Part shown: piece after piece, positions 41,756 through 49,600 of the stretch
Position numbering within the stretch: position 1 is the stretch's first letter
How the letters are laid out: every line of letters begins with the position of its first letter
From: CAJXSN01 sp947492235
GTDB lineage: Bacteria; Pseudomonadota; Alphaproteobacteria; Sphingomonadales; Sphingomonadaceae
Direction of reading: 5' to 3'
DNA: 64,000 nucleotides
Assembly: GCF_042492175.1 (NCBI RefSeq)
Contig: NZ_CP170453.1
Location: 806,001-870,000 of the forward strand
Translations under genes and position numbers: made by a program
The notes under the pieces: model-generated
Databases searched by the model: none
Told to the model about the DNA's origin: nothing
The model's input: only the letters and a program-made list of their open reading frames with translations

Positions 41756-42403
41756 ATGGACGGACCACGCCTCCAGATTTCCGCGATTCGCGCGGCCACC
41801 CTCTTTGCGCATTTGCGCAAGGTGAGGCGTGCTCTGCTTGGCGCACCAGTGGCGTTGGCTCTGGCGGCCCTCGCGATTTTTGCACCGGTCGGAGCGCAGG
41901 CGCAAACTTCTGCCAACGCAAATGCTAATGCAGCAGGCGGGGATACGTCAGCAGCGGTGCTTCGCTCGCTGGCAATCACCAAATTGCGGGATCTCGATTT
42001 CGGCGGCGTCATTGCCACACCGGCCGGAGGCACGGTGGTGCTCGATCCGACGGGCAACGATGGCTGCACGGCCAGCGGCGTGATCCATGTCGGCAGCGTC
42101 TGCCAGCCAGCCGATTTTGGAGGGGCTGGCGAAAGCGGACGGATCATTCGGGTTAAAACACCCAGCGAGATCACGATTACCGGCCCCGGCATCGACATGC
42201 TGATCGATACCATCACTCTCGATGCCAGCCCCGACCTTACCTATATCAATGGCAATATCGGCGGGAACGGCTTCGTGCGGTATCGCATCGTATCGGCCAA
42301 CGGTCTGTTCCGGTTCCGGCTGGGCGGGACGCTGAACGTCAATCCGAACCAGCTACCGGGCGAATACACCGGCACCTTCGAAGTGCGGGTTGAGTATCAG
42401 TAA
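41756..42403 (+). CDS. DUF4402 domain secreted protein
   Basis: A 215-residue protein. A long basic n-region is followed by the Sec signal ALLGAPVALALAALAIFAPVGAQA, cut before QTSANANANA; the GTG at 41822 would give a shorter signal peptide. The DUF4402 domain begins LRSLAITKLRDLDFGGVIATPAGGTVVLDPTG and ends PGEYTGTFEVRVEYQ, a beta-sandwich seen in fimbria-like or surface proteins. The conserved Cys pair (NDGCTASGVIHVGSVCQ) may form a disulfide. Role possibly in adhesion; transcribed divergently from the ABC gene. Confidence 0.88.
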   Translation: MDGPRLQISAIRAATLFAHLRKVRRALLGAPVALALAALAIFAPVGAQAQTSANANANAAGGDTSAAVLRSLAITKLRDLDFGGVIATPAGGTVVLDPTGNDGCTASGVIHVGSVCQPADFGGAGESGRIIRVKTPSEITITGPGIDMLIDTITLDASPDLTYINGNIGGNGFVRYRIVSANGLFRFRLGGTLNVNPNQLPGEYTGTFEVRVEYQ

Positions 42404-42456
42404 GATCACGCGCGCCCATTGCCTCGGCCTCGGCGGCTTTGTATGAGCCGCACGCT

Positions 42457-42717
42457 ATGAACACCGCCCCGCCCGAAATCGTCAGAACCACTGAAACCCG
42501 TGTGCATTGCGACGGGGCCGACGCCATTCGCGGGGGCGAGGCCTATCGCCCCTCTGCGCTGGGTCATCCGCGCATCTATCTGGAAATCGACGAGCATGGC
42601 TATGTCGATTGCGGCTATTGCGACCGGCGCTTTGTGCTCTCTGGCGGGCCCGCCGACGGGGTCGATCAGGCGGCGCTGAAAGACATCTCCGAAGGGGCCG
42701 ATCCCGGGCACCGATAG
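42457..42717 (+). CDS. Zinc-finger CHCC domain protein (NDUFS6-like)
   Basis: An 86-residue protein from ATG 42457. VHCDGADAIRGGEAYRPSALGHPRIYLEIDEHGYVDCGYCDRRFVL shows the zf-CHCC ligands (Cys, His, Cys, Cys) in the family's order. Alphaproteobacterial members are homologues of the mitochondrial complex I subunit NDUFS6, which assists Fe-S cluster assembly of complex I. It is encoded away from the nuo genes, as usual. Confidence 0.9.
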   Translation: MNTAPPEIVRTTETRVHCDGADAIRGGEAYRPSALGHPRIYLEIDEHGYVDCGYCDRRFVLSGGPADGVDQAALKDISEGADPGHR

Positions 42718-42850
42718 GCGCTTCCGCATGCGGGCTTGGCAGCGCCGGACCTGCATACGCTTTTGACAGGGACAGTTCACCCATTTGTGCTATGCACCAC
42801 GATGGCAGTCGAAGCTGTCCCCGATGCCTTGCCCAACAGGAGAACACGCC

Positions 42851-43306
42851 ATGAAACCGATGATTGCTGCTGCGATTGCAGCCTTCATGAGCGTGCCATT
42901 GGCCGGTCATGCCGCTTTGGCTCAGGATGCGTCGCCGGACGCCGAGCAAACGGATCTGGAAGGGGCCGAGCTCACAGAGGGCGAGGTCAAGCTGCAGAAA
43001 ATCCTCGGCGACCGCGTAGCCCACGCCTCCGAACCCTGCCTGCCGACCTATGGCTTGCGGAACATGAAGATCATTCACGGCACGGCGCTGGTGTTCGATT
43101 ATGGCGGCACCATCTATGTGAATGTGCCCGCAGGCGCCGAGCGGCTGCGCAAGCGCGACAGGCTGGTCACCACCCGCAGCTTTGCCCGGCTGTGCAGCAG
43201 CGATATCGTCCGGACAGAGGACCGGTATGGCGGGCATTACACCGGGAACGTCATCCTCTCGCGATTTGTGCCCTACAAACGCGTCCCGGCAAACGACGCG
43301 GGCTAG
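42851..43306 (+). CDS. Secreted hypothetical protein
   Basis: A 151-residue protein with AGGAGA upstream of ATG 42851 and a signal peptide ending GHAALA before QDASPD. After an acidic linker comes VKLQKILGDRVAHASEPCLPTYGLRNMKIIHGTALVFDYGGTIYVNVPAGAERLRKRDRLVTTRSFARLCSSDIVRTEDRYGG, with two Cys that probably pair. A conserved family of sphingomonads in my recollection, without known function. Confidence 0.75.
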   Translation: MKPMIAAAIAAFMSVPLAGHAALAQDASPDAEQTDLEGAELTEGEVKLQKILGDRVAHASEPCLPTYGLRNMKIIHGTALVFDYGGTIYVNVPAGAERLRKRDRLVTTRSFARLCSSDIVRTEDRYGGHYTGNVILSRFVPYKRVPANDAG

Positions 43307-43315
43307 GCCTGCCTT

Positions 43316-43867
43316 GTGGCTCTGGCCCGGCGGGATTGGGCGACACGCCTTCTGCGCACATGGTTTGGGGTGCTAGGCCCGGCGGACTGGTTTGGCGGCT
43401 CGGACCGGGTTGACGATTTGCTCCGCCAGCGTTTCGCGGCTGACTGGCAGCGGCTGCGGGGGCAGGACGCGCATGCTTTCCTGATCGAGCCCTCCACCAC
43501 GCTGGGCGCGATTCTGCTGTTCGACCAGATCCCGCGCAATCTGTTTCGCGGCACGGCGCAGGCCTTTGCCAGTGATGATCTGGCCGTCACGCTGACCCAT
43601 AATGCGCTGGATCGCGGGTGGCATAGGGGGATGCCGCGCGAACATATCCAGTTCCTCGCCATGCCGCTGATGCACAGCGAAAGCCGCGCCGACCTGCGCC
43701 TGTGTGTGGATGTTTTCGGGCAGTATGTGCCCGGCGCACTCGATTTCGCGCGCTCGCACCGCACGATGATCGAACGCTTTGGCCGCTTCCCGCATCGCAA
43801 CGAGGCGTTGGGACGCAAAACTACCGAAGCGGAACAGCGCGCCATCGACGCCGGTTTCAGTTGGTAG
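43316..43867 (+). CDS. DUF924 family protein
   Basis: A 183-residue protein from a GTG at 43316, ten bases after the previous stop. ATRLLRTWFGVLGPADWFGGSDRVDDLLRQRFAADWQRL and ILLFDQIPRNLFRGTAQAFASDDLA...HIQFLAMPLMHSES are DUF924 (TPR-like helical) signatures. The family is widespread and uncharacterised. Its 3' end overlaps the nth gene convergently by 11 bases. Confidence 0.9.
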   Translation: MALARRDWATRLLRTWFGVLGPADWFGGSDRVDDLLRQRFAADWQRLRGQDAHAFLIEPSTTLGAILLFDQIPRNLFRGTAQAFASDDLAVTLTHNALDRGWHRGMPREHIQFLAMPLMHSESRADLRLCVDVFGQYVPGALDFARSHRTMIERFGRFPHRNEALGRKTTEAEQRAIDAGFSW

Positions 43868-44510
43868 GGTTCGCCGCGTAATACTCGCAAAGATCGGCCA
43901 CCGGGCAGCTTTCACATTTCGGGCTGCGCGCGGTGCACACCCGCTTGCCGAATTGGATCAGCCAGAAATGCCCGTCGCGCATCGCCCAGTCGGGCGCGCG
44001 CTCTTCGATCTGCGCCGCCGTCTGCTCGGCGCTCTTCGCATTGGTCAGTCCGATGCGGTTGCAGACGCGGTGGACATGGGTGTCGACCGCGATCGTGTCC
44101 CGCCCGAAGGCAAAGCTCATCACGATATCGGCGCATTTGCGCCCGATTCCGGGGAGCGACAGCAGCCCCGCGCGGGTATCGGGCACGACGCCGCCATGGT
44201 CCGCAAGCAGCGCTTCGCAAAACTTGCGGATGTTGCGCGCCTTCACATTGTACAACCCGCATGGCTTGATTGCGGCGGCCACATCGCGGTCGTCGAGCTC
44301 CAGCATCTCCTCCGGCGTCCGGGCGAGGGCGAACAGGGCGCGCGTCGCCTTGGCGGTGTTCCGGTCGAGAGACTGCGCGCTGAGCATGCAGGAGATGCAG
44401 CTGCGGAACGGGTCCGGCTGCCCCTTCGGCCCCTTCGCATCCGCCGTCCGCCCGGGCATCGCCTCCGCGAGCGTCTCGAACACTTTCTCTACTTGGCAAG
44501 CGGTCAGCAT
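43857..44510 (-). CDS. nth: Endonuclease III
   Basis: A 217-residue DNA glycosylase/AP lyase of base-excision repair that removes oxidised pyrimidines. The helix-hairpin-helix LLSLPGIGRKCADIV carries the catalytic Lys, AVDTHVHRVCNRIGL the catalytic Asp, and CTARSPKCESCPVADLC the 4Fe-4S cluster (C-x6-C-x2-C-x5-C). Size and motifs are canonical. A more distant relative of the same superfamily lies 550 bases away beyond gloA. Confidence 0.95.
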   Translation of the reverse strand: MLTACQVEKVFETLAEAMPGRTADAKGPKGQPDPFRSCISCMLSAQSLDRNTAKATRALFALARTPEEMLELDDRDVAAAIKPCGLYNVKARNIRKFCEALLADHGGVVPDTRAGLLSLPGIGRKCADIVMSFAFGRDTIAVDTHVHRVCNRIGLTNAKSAEQTAAQIEERAPDWAMRDGHFWLIQFGKRVCTARSPKCESCPVADLCEYYAANPTN

Positions 44511-44572
44511 GGTTCGGGAACGCGCGAGCCATGCCGTTGGTTGCCACAGAGACTATTCAACGGGAGCCCGCC

Positions 44573-45061
44573 ATGTCCGCCAATCCGCACAATTTCACCC
44601 TCAACCACACAATGCTGCGGGTGAAGGACCCGTCGAAAAGCCTCGCTTTCTATAGCGAGGTTTTGGGTATGACCCTGCTTCGCAAGGCGGATATCGAGGC
44701 GGGCGAGTTCTCGCTCTACTTCCTCGGCTTTACCTCCAGCGAAGATGAAGTGCCCGAAGGCGATGCGGACGCGACCGAATATGTCTTCAGCCGTCAGGGC
44801 GTGCTGGAGCTGACCCACAATTGGGGCACCGAGGACGAGGACGGCCCGGTCTATCACGACGGCAATGCAGAGCCGCAGGGCTTTGGCCATATCGCGCTGG
44901 ACGTGCCGGATCTGGAGGCAGCGGTGGCGCATTTCGACAAGCACGGAGTGAAGTTCCAGAAACGCCCCGAAGACGGAATGATGAGCCACATCGCCTTCAT
45001 CAAGGACCCTGATGGCTACTGGATCGAAATCCTGAGCGCGAAGGCTATGGCCGGACGTTAA
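44573..45061 (+). CDS. gloA: Lactoylglutathione lyase (glyoxalase I)
   Basis: A 162-residue VOC-fold enzyme converting the methylglyoxal-glutathione hemithioacetal to S-lactoylglutathione. Metal ligands appear in the expected order: His in NHTMLRVKD, Glu in VLELTHNWG, His in GFGHIALDV and Glu in GYWIEIL. The ATG at 44573 follows GGGAG. The length, slightly longer than E. coli GloA with the loop EDEVPEGDADATEYVF, resembles the zinc-dependent eukaryote-like class. Its stop codon overlaps that of the convergent DNA-repair gene. Confidence 0.93.
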   Translation: MSANPHNFTLNHTMLRVKDPSKSLAFYSEVLGMTLLRKADIEAGEFSLYFLGFTSSEDEVPEGDADATEYVFSRQGVLELTHNWGTEDEDGPVYHDGNAEPQGFGHIALDVPDLEAAVAHFDKHGVKFQKRPEDGMMSHIAFIKDPDGYWIEILSAKAMAGR

Positions 45062-45765
45062 ACGACGCGCCCACGCCCTGTCTGGCACAGCGCCTGCGCC
45101 GGACAATCGCCGCACAGCAGCGCGGACGGGCGACAGTAATTCTGGCCGATCTTCTTCATCAGCAAATGGTGCTCGTCATAATCGGCGGCGCTCCATTCGG
45201 GCGGCATGGCGGGCATGATCGCCTCAAAGGCGCGGTCTGTGTTTGCTTTCGCCGGGACCAGTCCCATGCGCTGGAGAATGCGCGTATGGTGCCCGTCCAG
45301 CACAATTGCGCGCCGGTCCAGAGTGCTGGCATTCATTACGCCAGCCGCAATCTTGCGCCCGATGCCGGGCAGCTGCTCCAGCCAGCGCATGGCGGCCAGC
45401 GTGTCCATTTCGGAAAGGTGCGACAGGTCCACGCCCCCGCGCCGCTCGACAAGCGCAGTGAGGCTGGCTTTCAGCCGTTCCGCCGCGACATTGGGATAGG
45501 TCTGGGTGGCGAGCTCGGCCTGCAATTGCTCCAGCGGGAGCGCGGCCGCCGCCTCCCAACTGCCATGCCGGTCCAGCAGGCCTTGCGTCGCGGCATTGGA
45601 AACTTCGGATTTGGTCCGCGCGCCGATCACGCCCTGCACCAGCACCCATTCCGGCTCTCGCCATTCCGCCGCCGCCCGCTCGATCCGCCCGAAGCGCTGG
45701 ATCAGCAGCGGCTGCAAACGGCGCAACGTCTCTGTGCGGGGGTCTGGGCCTAGGGGGAGTTGCAT
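45058..45765 (-). CDS. HhH-GPD superfamily DNA glycosylase (endonuclease III-like)
   Basis: A 235-residue protein. From ATG 45765 it has an HhH-GPD core: VLVQGVIGARTKSEVSNAATQGLL, MRWLEQLPGIGRKIAAGVMNAS with the catalytic Lys, and IVLDGHHTRILQRMGL with the catalytic Asp, then NYCRPSALLCGDCPAQALC, a 4Fe-4S motif. It differs strongly from the canonical nth nearby and fits the less-studied endonuclease III-like group. It should be a base-excision glycosylase of unknown lesion preference. Separated from the divergent toxin-antitoxin operon by 44 bases. Confidence 0.88.
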   Translation of the reverse strand: MQLPLGPDPRTETLRRLQPLLIQRFGRIERAAAEWREPEWVLVQGVIGARTKSEVSNAATQGLLDRHGSWEAAAALPLEQLQAELATQTYPNVAAERLKASLTALVERRGGVDLSHLSEMDTLAAMRWLEQLPGIGRKIAAGVMNASTLDRRAIVLDGHHTRILQRMGLVPAKANTDRAFEAIMPAMPPEWSAADYDEHHLLMKKIGQNYCRPSALLCGDCPAQALCQTGRGRVV

Positions 45766-45774
45766 GGCGCAATC

Positions 45775-45809
45775 TTGACAAATACACGCAAAGGTGTCAA
45801 TTTGACACC
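45775..45809 (+). promoter_or_regulatory. Promoter and palindromic operator of the toxin-antitoxin operon
   Basis: A consensus -35 box TTGACA is at 45775-45780. The perfect palindrome GGTGTCAA-T-TTGACACC at 45793-45809 ends directly before the antitoxin ATG and covers the expected -10 and start-site region. A -10 at about 45798 would start transcription near the ATG itself, giving a leaderless mRNA. Binding by the ribbon-helix-helix antitoxin would shut the promoter. Confidence 0.7.
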
Positions 45810-46160
45810 ATGGCAAAGACGATCAAACTCGACGACGAACTGATGGAGCTGGTTGGCCGCGAGGCGGACATGATGAGCCGTTCGCTCGCCGGGCAGGTGC
45901 GCCACTGGGTGCGGATCGGGATGAGCGTAGAGAAATCCCGCTTTTTCGACCAGTCCCGCATTGTCGAGGCGCTGTCGGGCAAGCTTTCGCCCGATATGCT
46001 GACGGCGGAAGAGCAGGAAAGCTATGTCGACACGCTGTTCGACGCCTCGCGCAGCGGCACGCCGGAACAGGACCGCTTCTTCGCAGACCGCCGCCGCAAG
46101 GGGCTGGGTGCCGGCATGCGCGATGGAGCGCTGACCCGCGAAAGCGCCGATAGCGCGTAA
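45810..46160 (+). CDS. ParD-like ribbon-helix-helix antitoxin
   Basis: A 116-residue protein starting MAKTIKLDDELMELVGREADMMSRSLAGQVRHWVRIGMSVEKS: an N-terminal beta-strand (TIKLDDEL) and two helices form a ribbon-helix-helix of the ParD-like TA-antitoxin family. The C-terminal half (LSGKLSPDMLTAEEQESYVDTLFDASRSGTPEQDRFFADRRRKG) would be the flexible toxin-binding part. The TAA stop overlaps the ATG of the toxin by one base, so translation is coupled. Auto-repression through the adjacent palindrome is likely. Confidence 0.85.
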   Translation: MAKTIKLDDELMELVGREADMMSRSLAGQVRHWVRIGMSVEKSRFFDQSRIVEALSGKLSPDMLTAEEQESYVDTLFDASRSGTPEQDRFFADRRRKGLGAGMRDGALTRESADSA

Positions 46161-46756
46161 TGGCGATTGTCGCCGGACGGCCCACGCTGTTCCTGATTGC
46201 CGGGCCGAACGGCGCAGGCAAATCGACCTTTTATGACACGGTGCTCGCCCCGAGAATCGCTGCACCCTTCGTCAATGCCGACATCATCCAGCGCGACGAA
46301 TTGGGCGATCCCTCTCCCAGCGCCAGCTACCGCGCCGCCGAAATCGCCGAGGAGCGCAGGCGCGAGTATATCGGTGAAGGCCGCAGCTTCGTGATGGAGA
46401 CGGTGTTCTCCCACCCCTCCAAGCTCGACCTCCTGCGCGATGCCCGCGCGGCCGGATACCGGATCGTGGTGTTCCATCTGGGCCTGCAATCGGTCGACTT
46501 GGCCCTTGCCCGCGTCGCCGAACGGACACAGGAAGGCGGCCACCCCGTCCCGCCCGAAAAGATCGCCGCCCGCTTCGCGCGCAACGGTGCCCTCATCCGC
46601 GATGCCGTCCTAATGGCCGACCGCGCGCAAGTGCTGGATGCGTCGGTATTGAACGACGCGCCGCAACTGGTGGCAGAGTTTGCCGGAGGGCAGGTGGTGC
46701 GGGTTGGCGATGAGATGCCGGAGTGGGCGGCGGAGCTGTATGGCGAGATGCAGTGA
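46160..46756 (+). CDS. Zeta toxin-like P-loop kinase
   Basis: A 198-residue protein: TLFLIAGPNGAGKSTFYDTVLAPRIAAPFVNADIIQRDELGD has the Walker A and the conserved Asn-Ala-Asp of zeta toxins, and GRSFVMETVFSHPSKLDLLRDARAAGYRIVVFHLGLQSVDLALARVAERTQEGGHPVP has the Glu/Thr and Arg of the substrate site. Zeta toxins phosphorylate UDP-N-acetylglucosamine or related sugars and block cell-wall synthesis. The usual epsilon antitoxin is not present; a ParD-like protein stands in its place. Confidence 0.87.
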   Translation: MAIVAGRPTLFLIAGPNGAGKSTFYDTVLAPRIAAPFVNADIIQRDELGDPSPSASYRAAEIAEERRREYIGEGRSFVMETVFSHPSKLDLLRDARAAGYRIVVFHLGLQSVDLALARVAERTQEGGHPVPPEKIAARFARNGALIRDAVLMADRAQVLDASVLNDAPQLVAEFAGGQVVRVGDEMPEWAAELYGEMQ

Positions 46757-46784
46757 TCCTGCGCTTACCGACACGCCCTCTCTG

Positions 46785-47264
46785 CTAAGACTTTCTTCGT
46801 ACATAGAGCACGCACATCCAAACGATGAAGGCGATCATCAGCGCCGCGAAGGCATATCTAGCGACCTTGCCGATTATCGTCTTGGGATAGCCCATGACCG
46901 GCTCGTTTGCCCAGTATTTCTCCGGGTCGCCGCGCACCGTGTTCCACCATTCGTCAAACTCCGGACTGCCGGGCCGGGGATGGTCTTTCACGAGCCCGTA
47001 AGTATCCCGGTAATAGTCGTAAACAGAGGTATTCAGCCAAGACTTGAAATTGGGCGGCCAACAGGGTTCGGCACCTGCGTCAACTTGGCGCTTGGCTTCC
47101 GCGTATTGCGACTGCTGCCTGACCCATTCCCGAACCCCGTATTCGTCGTGATGGCCATCTTCCATAGCCACTACGAACCAGACGATCGGATCCTTGTCCG
47201 CGAGAAATTTCTTGGTCGCGGCCAGATGCCGTTCGGCCTCGATATCACCCGGATCGCGGCTCAC
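46785..47264 (-). CDS. Hypothetical protein with C-terminal membrane anchor
   Basis: About 159 residues from the GTG at 47264, four bases after the guaA stop, with GGGAG inside the guaA end as ribosome-binding site. The N-terminal 125 residues are soluble and rich in aromatic residues (DPIVWFVVAMEDGHHDEYGVREWVRQQSQYAEAKRQVDAGAEPCWPPNFKSWLNTSVYDYYRDTYG), followed by one membrane segment (YAFAALMIAFIVWMCVLYV). No recognised family. Co-transcription with guaA is likely, but the function need not be related. Confidence 0.6.
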   Translation of the reverse strand: MSRDPGDIEAERHLAATKKFLADKDPIVWFVVAMEDGHHDEYGVREWVRQQSQYAEAKRQVDAGAEPCWPPNFKSWLNTSVYDYYRDTYGLVKDHPRPGSPEFDEWWNTVRGDPEKYWANEPVMGYPKTIIGKVARYAFAALMIAFIVWMCVLYVRRKS

Positions 47265-47268
47265 GACT

Positions 47269-48858
47269 TCACTCCCATTCAATCGTCCCCGGCGGTTTCG
47301 ACGTATAGTCATACACCACCCGGTTGATGCCCTGCACTTCGTTGACGATGCGCGTGGCACAGCCGGTCAGGAAGGCGGCGTCGAAGGGGTACACGTCGGC
47401 CGTCATCCCGTCGGTGCTGGTCACGGCGCGCAGTCCGCAGACGCTGTCATAGGTGCGGGCATCGCCCATCACGCCAACGGTTTTCACCGGCAGCAGCACG
47501 GCAAAGGCCTGCCAGATCGCGTCATACAGGCCGGCCTTGCGGATCTCGTCGAGATAGATGGCGTCGGCCTTGCGCAGAATGTCGCAGCGCTCCTTCGTGA
47601 CTTCGCCGGGGATGCGGATGGCGAGGCCGGGGCCGGGGAACGGGTGGCGGCCGACGAACATGTCGGGCAGGCCCAGCTCGCGGCCGAGTTCGCGCACTTC
47701 GTCCTTGAACAGCTCGCGCAGCGGCTCGACCAGTTCCATATTCATCCGCTCGGGCAGGCCGCCGACATTGTGGTGGCTCTTGATCGTCACGCTCGGCCCG
47801 CCGGTAAAGGAGACGCTCTCAATCACATCGGGATAGAGCGTGCCCTGCGCGAGGAAGTCCGCCCCGCCAACATTCTTTGCCTCCGCATCGAACACATCGA
47901 TGAAGGTCTTGCCAATGAATTTGCGCTTGGCCTCCGGGTCCGTGACGCCCGCCAGCCCGTCCATGAACATGTCTTCTGCATCCACCACAACCAGCGGGAT
48001 GTTGTAGTGGTCGCGGAACATCGTCTCGACCTGTTCGCGCTCGTTCAGGCGCAGCAGGCCGTGATCGACGAAGACGCAGGTCAGCTGGTCGCCGATTGCC
48101 TCGTGGATCAGGATCGCGGCGACCGAGCTATCGACCCCGCCGCTCAGGCCGCAGATCACGCGTCTGTCACCCACCTGCTGGCGGATTTCGCGGACCTTGG
48201 TCTCGCGGTAGGCGGCCATGGTCCAGTCGCCCGCCAATCCGCAGACATGACGCACGAAATTGGCAATCAGCCGCCCGCCATCAGGGGTGTGGACGACTTC
48301 GGGGTGGAATTGCGTACCGTAGAATTTGCGTTTCTCGTCGGCGATCACGGCGAAGGGTGCGCCGTCGCTGGTGGCGACAATCTCGAACCCGTCGGCAAAG
48401 CGCGTGACCTTGTCGCCGTGGCTCATCCAGACCTGATGCCGCTCGCCTTCTTGCCACAGGCCATCGAACAGCGCGCAATCCCTGGTCACAGTCAGGAAAG
48501 CCCGGCCAAATTCGCCGCCTTCTCCGGTTTCATGCCCGGGCTTCACCTCGCCGCCCAACTGGTGGGTCATCACCTGCTGACCATAACAGATGCCCAAGAT
48601 GGGGACGCCCGCTTCAAAGAACGCCTGCGGTGCGCGCGGGCTGCCATCATCGGGCACGCCTGCGGGGGAGCCGGAGAGGATAATCCCCTTGGGCTTCATC
48701 CGCTTGAACGCTTCCTCCGCCAAAGTGAACGGCGCGATTTCGGAGTAAACGCCCGCCTCGCGCACGCGGCGCGCGATCAGCTGGGTCACCTGACTGCCGA
48801 AGTCGACGATAAGGATCGAGTCGGGCAGGATGGAATCGGGGAGAGGTTCTTGTGCCAT
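47269..48858 (-). CDS. guaA: GMP synthase (glutamine-hydrolysing)
   Basis: A 529-residue enzyme that aminates XMP to GMP. From ATG 48858, the N-terminal class I amidotransferase has ILIVDFGSQVTQLIARRVRE and the nucleophile Cys in ILGICYGQQVM; the ATP pyrophosphatase P-loop is VICGLSGGVDSSVAAIL near residue 235, and the dimerisation domain ends RVVYDYTSKPPGTIEWE. All landmarks are complete. A long gene-free region lies upstream. Confidence 0.97.
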   Translation of the reverse strand: MAQEPLPDSILPDSILIVDFGSQVTQLIARRVREAGVYSEIAPFTLAEEAFKRMKPKGIILSGSPAGVPDDGSPRAPQAFFEAGVPILGICYGQQVMTHQLGGEVKPGHETGEGGEFGRAFLTVTRDCALFDGLWQEGERHQVWMSHGDKVTRFADGFEIVATSDGAPFAVIADEKRKFYGTQFHPEVVHTPDGGRLIANFVRHVCGLAGDWTMAAYRETKVREIRQQVGDRRVICGLSGGVDSSVAAILIHEAIGDQLTCVFVDHGLLRLNEREQVETMFRDHYNIPLVVVDAEDMFMDGLAGVTDPEAKRKFIGKTFIDVFDAEAKNVGGADFLAQGTLYPDVIESVSFTGGPSVTIKSHHNVGGLPERMNMELVEPLRELFKDEVRELGRELGLPDMFVGRHPFPGPGLAIRIPGEVTKERCDILRKADAIYLDEIRKAGLYDAIWQAFAVLLPVKTVGVMGDARTYDSVCGLRAVTSTDGMTADVYPFDAAFLTGCATRIVNEVQGINRVVYDYTSKPPGTIEWE

Positions 48859-49031
48859 GGCAAATGCGTTAGGTCGGGGCTTTCGGGGTGTCCAGCGACG
48901 CCCGCCAGTGGCCCACCACTGCGCGGCGCTGTGCTCAGACTGAGCGCCAACCCATGTTGCAAAAAAGTGCACAGGCTGTGAAGTTTTGTCGCTTTTGGTT
49001 TGCTGCGCGCAAGCCTAAATACTGCCCCGTA

Positions 49032-49083
49032 GCCGGGCGGTGGCAGTCCTCTCTCTCCCTCCCCCCAAGACGCCCCGCCCGGC
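49032..49083 (+). other. Stem-loop 1 with polypyrimidine loop
   Basis: A perfect 9-bp stem GCCGGGCGG/CCGCCCGGC encloses a 34-base loop with CCTCTCTCTCCCTCCCCCC. On the other strand the loop is purine-rich. Confidence 0.7.
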
Positions 49084-49202
49084 CCTTTGAATAACAGGAA
49101 TTGTCCACGGCCTTCCGGCCCGCAGACACCTGTTGGCCCCGGCAGGCCCGATTGCTTCGGCAAGATCGCTCTGCCCCGGCCATGCGATGCGGACACCGTC
49201 AG

Positions 49203-49313
49203 CCTGCGGGCGCGGCACTCCGATACGCTGAATCGGCCGCGCGGCGGCAGACCCCGTTTTCCTTCCCCCCCTTGGATCCGGTCTGCTCCGCGCGGTTCGA
49301 TTGCCGCCCGCAG
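49203..49313 (+). other. Stem-loop 2, long composite hairpin with polypyrimidine loop
   Basis: Nested pairings: CTGCGGGCG/CGCCCGCAG outside, AATCG/CGATT, then CCGCGCGG/CCGCGCGG and GCAGACC/GGTCTGC (49237-49295). The apical loop contains TTTTCCTTCCCCCCC. Such multi-helix continuity over 110 bases suggests a selected RNA structure. Confidence 0.65.
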
Positions 49314-49434
49314 ATGGAGCGCTTCAAAAAAAGTGCCTGCATTGTAACCGGGCCGCCATACTGCGCGAATAGGTGGGGGACGCTGCACAGCAGGTCATCC
49401 GGGCCGAGTTCCCAGCGGAACCGCCCGACAGACC

Positions 49435-49488
49435 GTGTGGCCCGCCGGCACTCCCCCTCCCCCACAGCCGGCGGGTCACACCTTTTTT
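49435..49488 (+). terminator. Rightward intrinsic terminator-like hairpin with C-rich loop
   Basis: GTGTG-G-CCCGCCGGC pairs with GCCGGCGGG-T-CACAC (15 bp including one G-T), loop ACTCCCCCTCCCCCACA, followed by CTTTTTT. On the plus strand this is a good intrinsic terminator, yet no protein gene precedes it on that strand, which argues for a non-coding transcript ending here. Confidence 0.6.
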
Positions 49489-49600
49489 GTTGGCAGTGCG
49501 CAAGACTACAAAGGGGCCGGTGCGCGAGAGATGTCGGCCATTCAGTCCGGCCTGTTCCATCCGCGCGTGACCGGCCCCCTGTTTTGCAGGCTGTCCGGCG

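Larger units (their letters stand above)
48859..49600 (+). ncRNA. Gene-free 742-bp region with serial C-rich hairpins; possible small RNA locus
   Basis: No protein-coding frame here looks real. The plus strand shows hairpins whose loops are polypyrimidine: stem 49032-49083, composite stem 49203-49313, and stem 49435-49481 followed by a T tract. A smaller hairpin with a TTCG loop lies at 49141-49175 (GGCAG...CTGCC). C-rich exposed loops with CCTCCCC are the hallmark of alphaproteobacterial small RNAs that mask Shine-Dalgarno sites. Strand is inferred from the T tract. I could not match it to 6S, SRP, tmRNA or RNase P RNA. Confidence 0.45.

Noticed and set aside
48955..48970. Minus-strand terminator at the run of A (GCAAAAAAGTGCAC)
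   Set aside because: The preceding minus-strand hairpin has only about four base pairs, too weak to call.
47194..48981. 595-codon plus-strand frame opposite guaA
   Set aside because: guaA on the other strand has all family motifs; the plus-strand product is His/Gln-rich shadow sequence.
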